The translations under genes were made by a program, and so were the position numbers. The notes beneath the pieces are model-generated. The model searched no databases and was not told the origin of the DNA. It saw only the letters and a program-made list of their open reading frames with translations. From contig CAZQQD010000052.1 of NCBI GenBank assembly GCA_964595355.1, positions 1 to 20,991 on the forward strand: a DNA stretch of 20,991 nucleotides, written 5' to 3'. Each line of letters starts with the position of its first letter. Position 1 is the stretch's first letter. This DNA comes from JAKAGZ01 sp964595355 (lineage in GTDB: Bacteria; Bacteroidota; Ignavibacteria; Ignavibacteriales; Ignavibacteriaceae). Below are positions 20,957-20,991 of the stretch, piece after piece.

Positions 20957-20991
20957 CCCTGCCGAATGAAATGAGGCGGGATCGGCCCCGC
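20957..20991. repeat. Hairpin and a copy of the tRNA-Asp 3' end at the window edge
   Basis: CCTGCC (20958-20963) and GGCGGG (20975-20980) can pair with one wobble over an 11-base loop. The last ten bases, TCGGCCCCGC (20982-20991), are identical to 20873-20882, the end of the tRNA-Asp gene plus one base. The match runs to the window edge and may go on beyond it. Confidence 0.45.

Noticed and set aside
1..20991. CRISPR array, insertion sequence, prophage or toxin-antitoxin module
   Set aside because: No regularly spaced direct repeats, no transposase or integrase frames and no small overlapping toxin/antitoxin pair were found on either strand.

Overview
The window is AT-rich bacterial chromosome from a Gram-negative organism. 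It carries an LPS-transport gene set (LptC, LptA/OstA-like, LptB, with the Kdo-pathway enzyme KdsD), several signal peptides ending in ..AQ, lipoproteins, an RNase HIII and a clade-type phosphofructokinase. The mix best fits the Bacteroidota/Chlorobiota/Ignavibacteriota neighbourhood, with an Ignavibacteria-like organism as my best guess; this is inference from gene style, not from a marker tree. TTG or GTG starts are common (kdsD, fur, the histidine kinase, the OB-fold gene, rnhC). No transposase, integrase, phage gene or CRISPR array was seen. The content is mostly core and housekeeping.

Layout: 1-4335 (+) is an envelope block: the 3' end of an unrecognised gene, then kdsD, lptC and a long OstA-like gene with overlapping or nearly touching junctions, then lptB after a 118-base leader. 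4400-6336 (-) holds a cupin overlapping an M15 peptidase, and a lipoprotein with two cupredoxin-like repeats. 6337-6743 has no gene. 6744-8085 (-) is a low-molecular-weight phosphatase overlapping a fructosamine-3-kinase homologue, a predicted protein-deglycation pair. A ferredoxin gene (8311-8661, +) diverges from it and ends at a clear terminator.

8711-16097 is a run of eight (-) genes. In transcription order they are feoA, feoB, a Fur-family regulator, an RNase Z-like metallohydrolase, a PD40 propeller protein, an M28/PA/PDZ peptidase, a small membrane OB-fold protein and a YjbQ-family protein. The first three form a ferrous-iron uptake and regulation unit. The 361-base divergent region upstream (16098-16458) contains several operator-like palindromes.

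16459-20559 (+) is a cytoplasmic PAS-PAS-GAF histidine kinase, RNase HIII and phosphofructokinase. A tRNA-Asp(GUC) with a strong terminator follows near the right edge. Partial look-alikes of that tRNA occur on both sides of it.

I do not see a clearly new multi-gene system. The observations most worth following are the deglycation pair with its conserved P-loop cysteine, the duplicated cupredoxin-like lipoprotein with copper-site-like residues in only one half, the palindromes between feoA and the kinase and before lptB, the mixed active-site residues of the phosphofructokinase, and the tRNA-Asp fragments.
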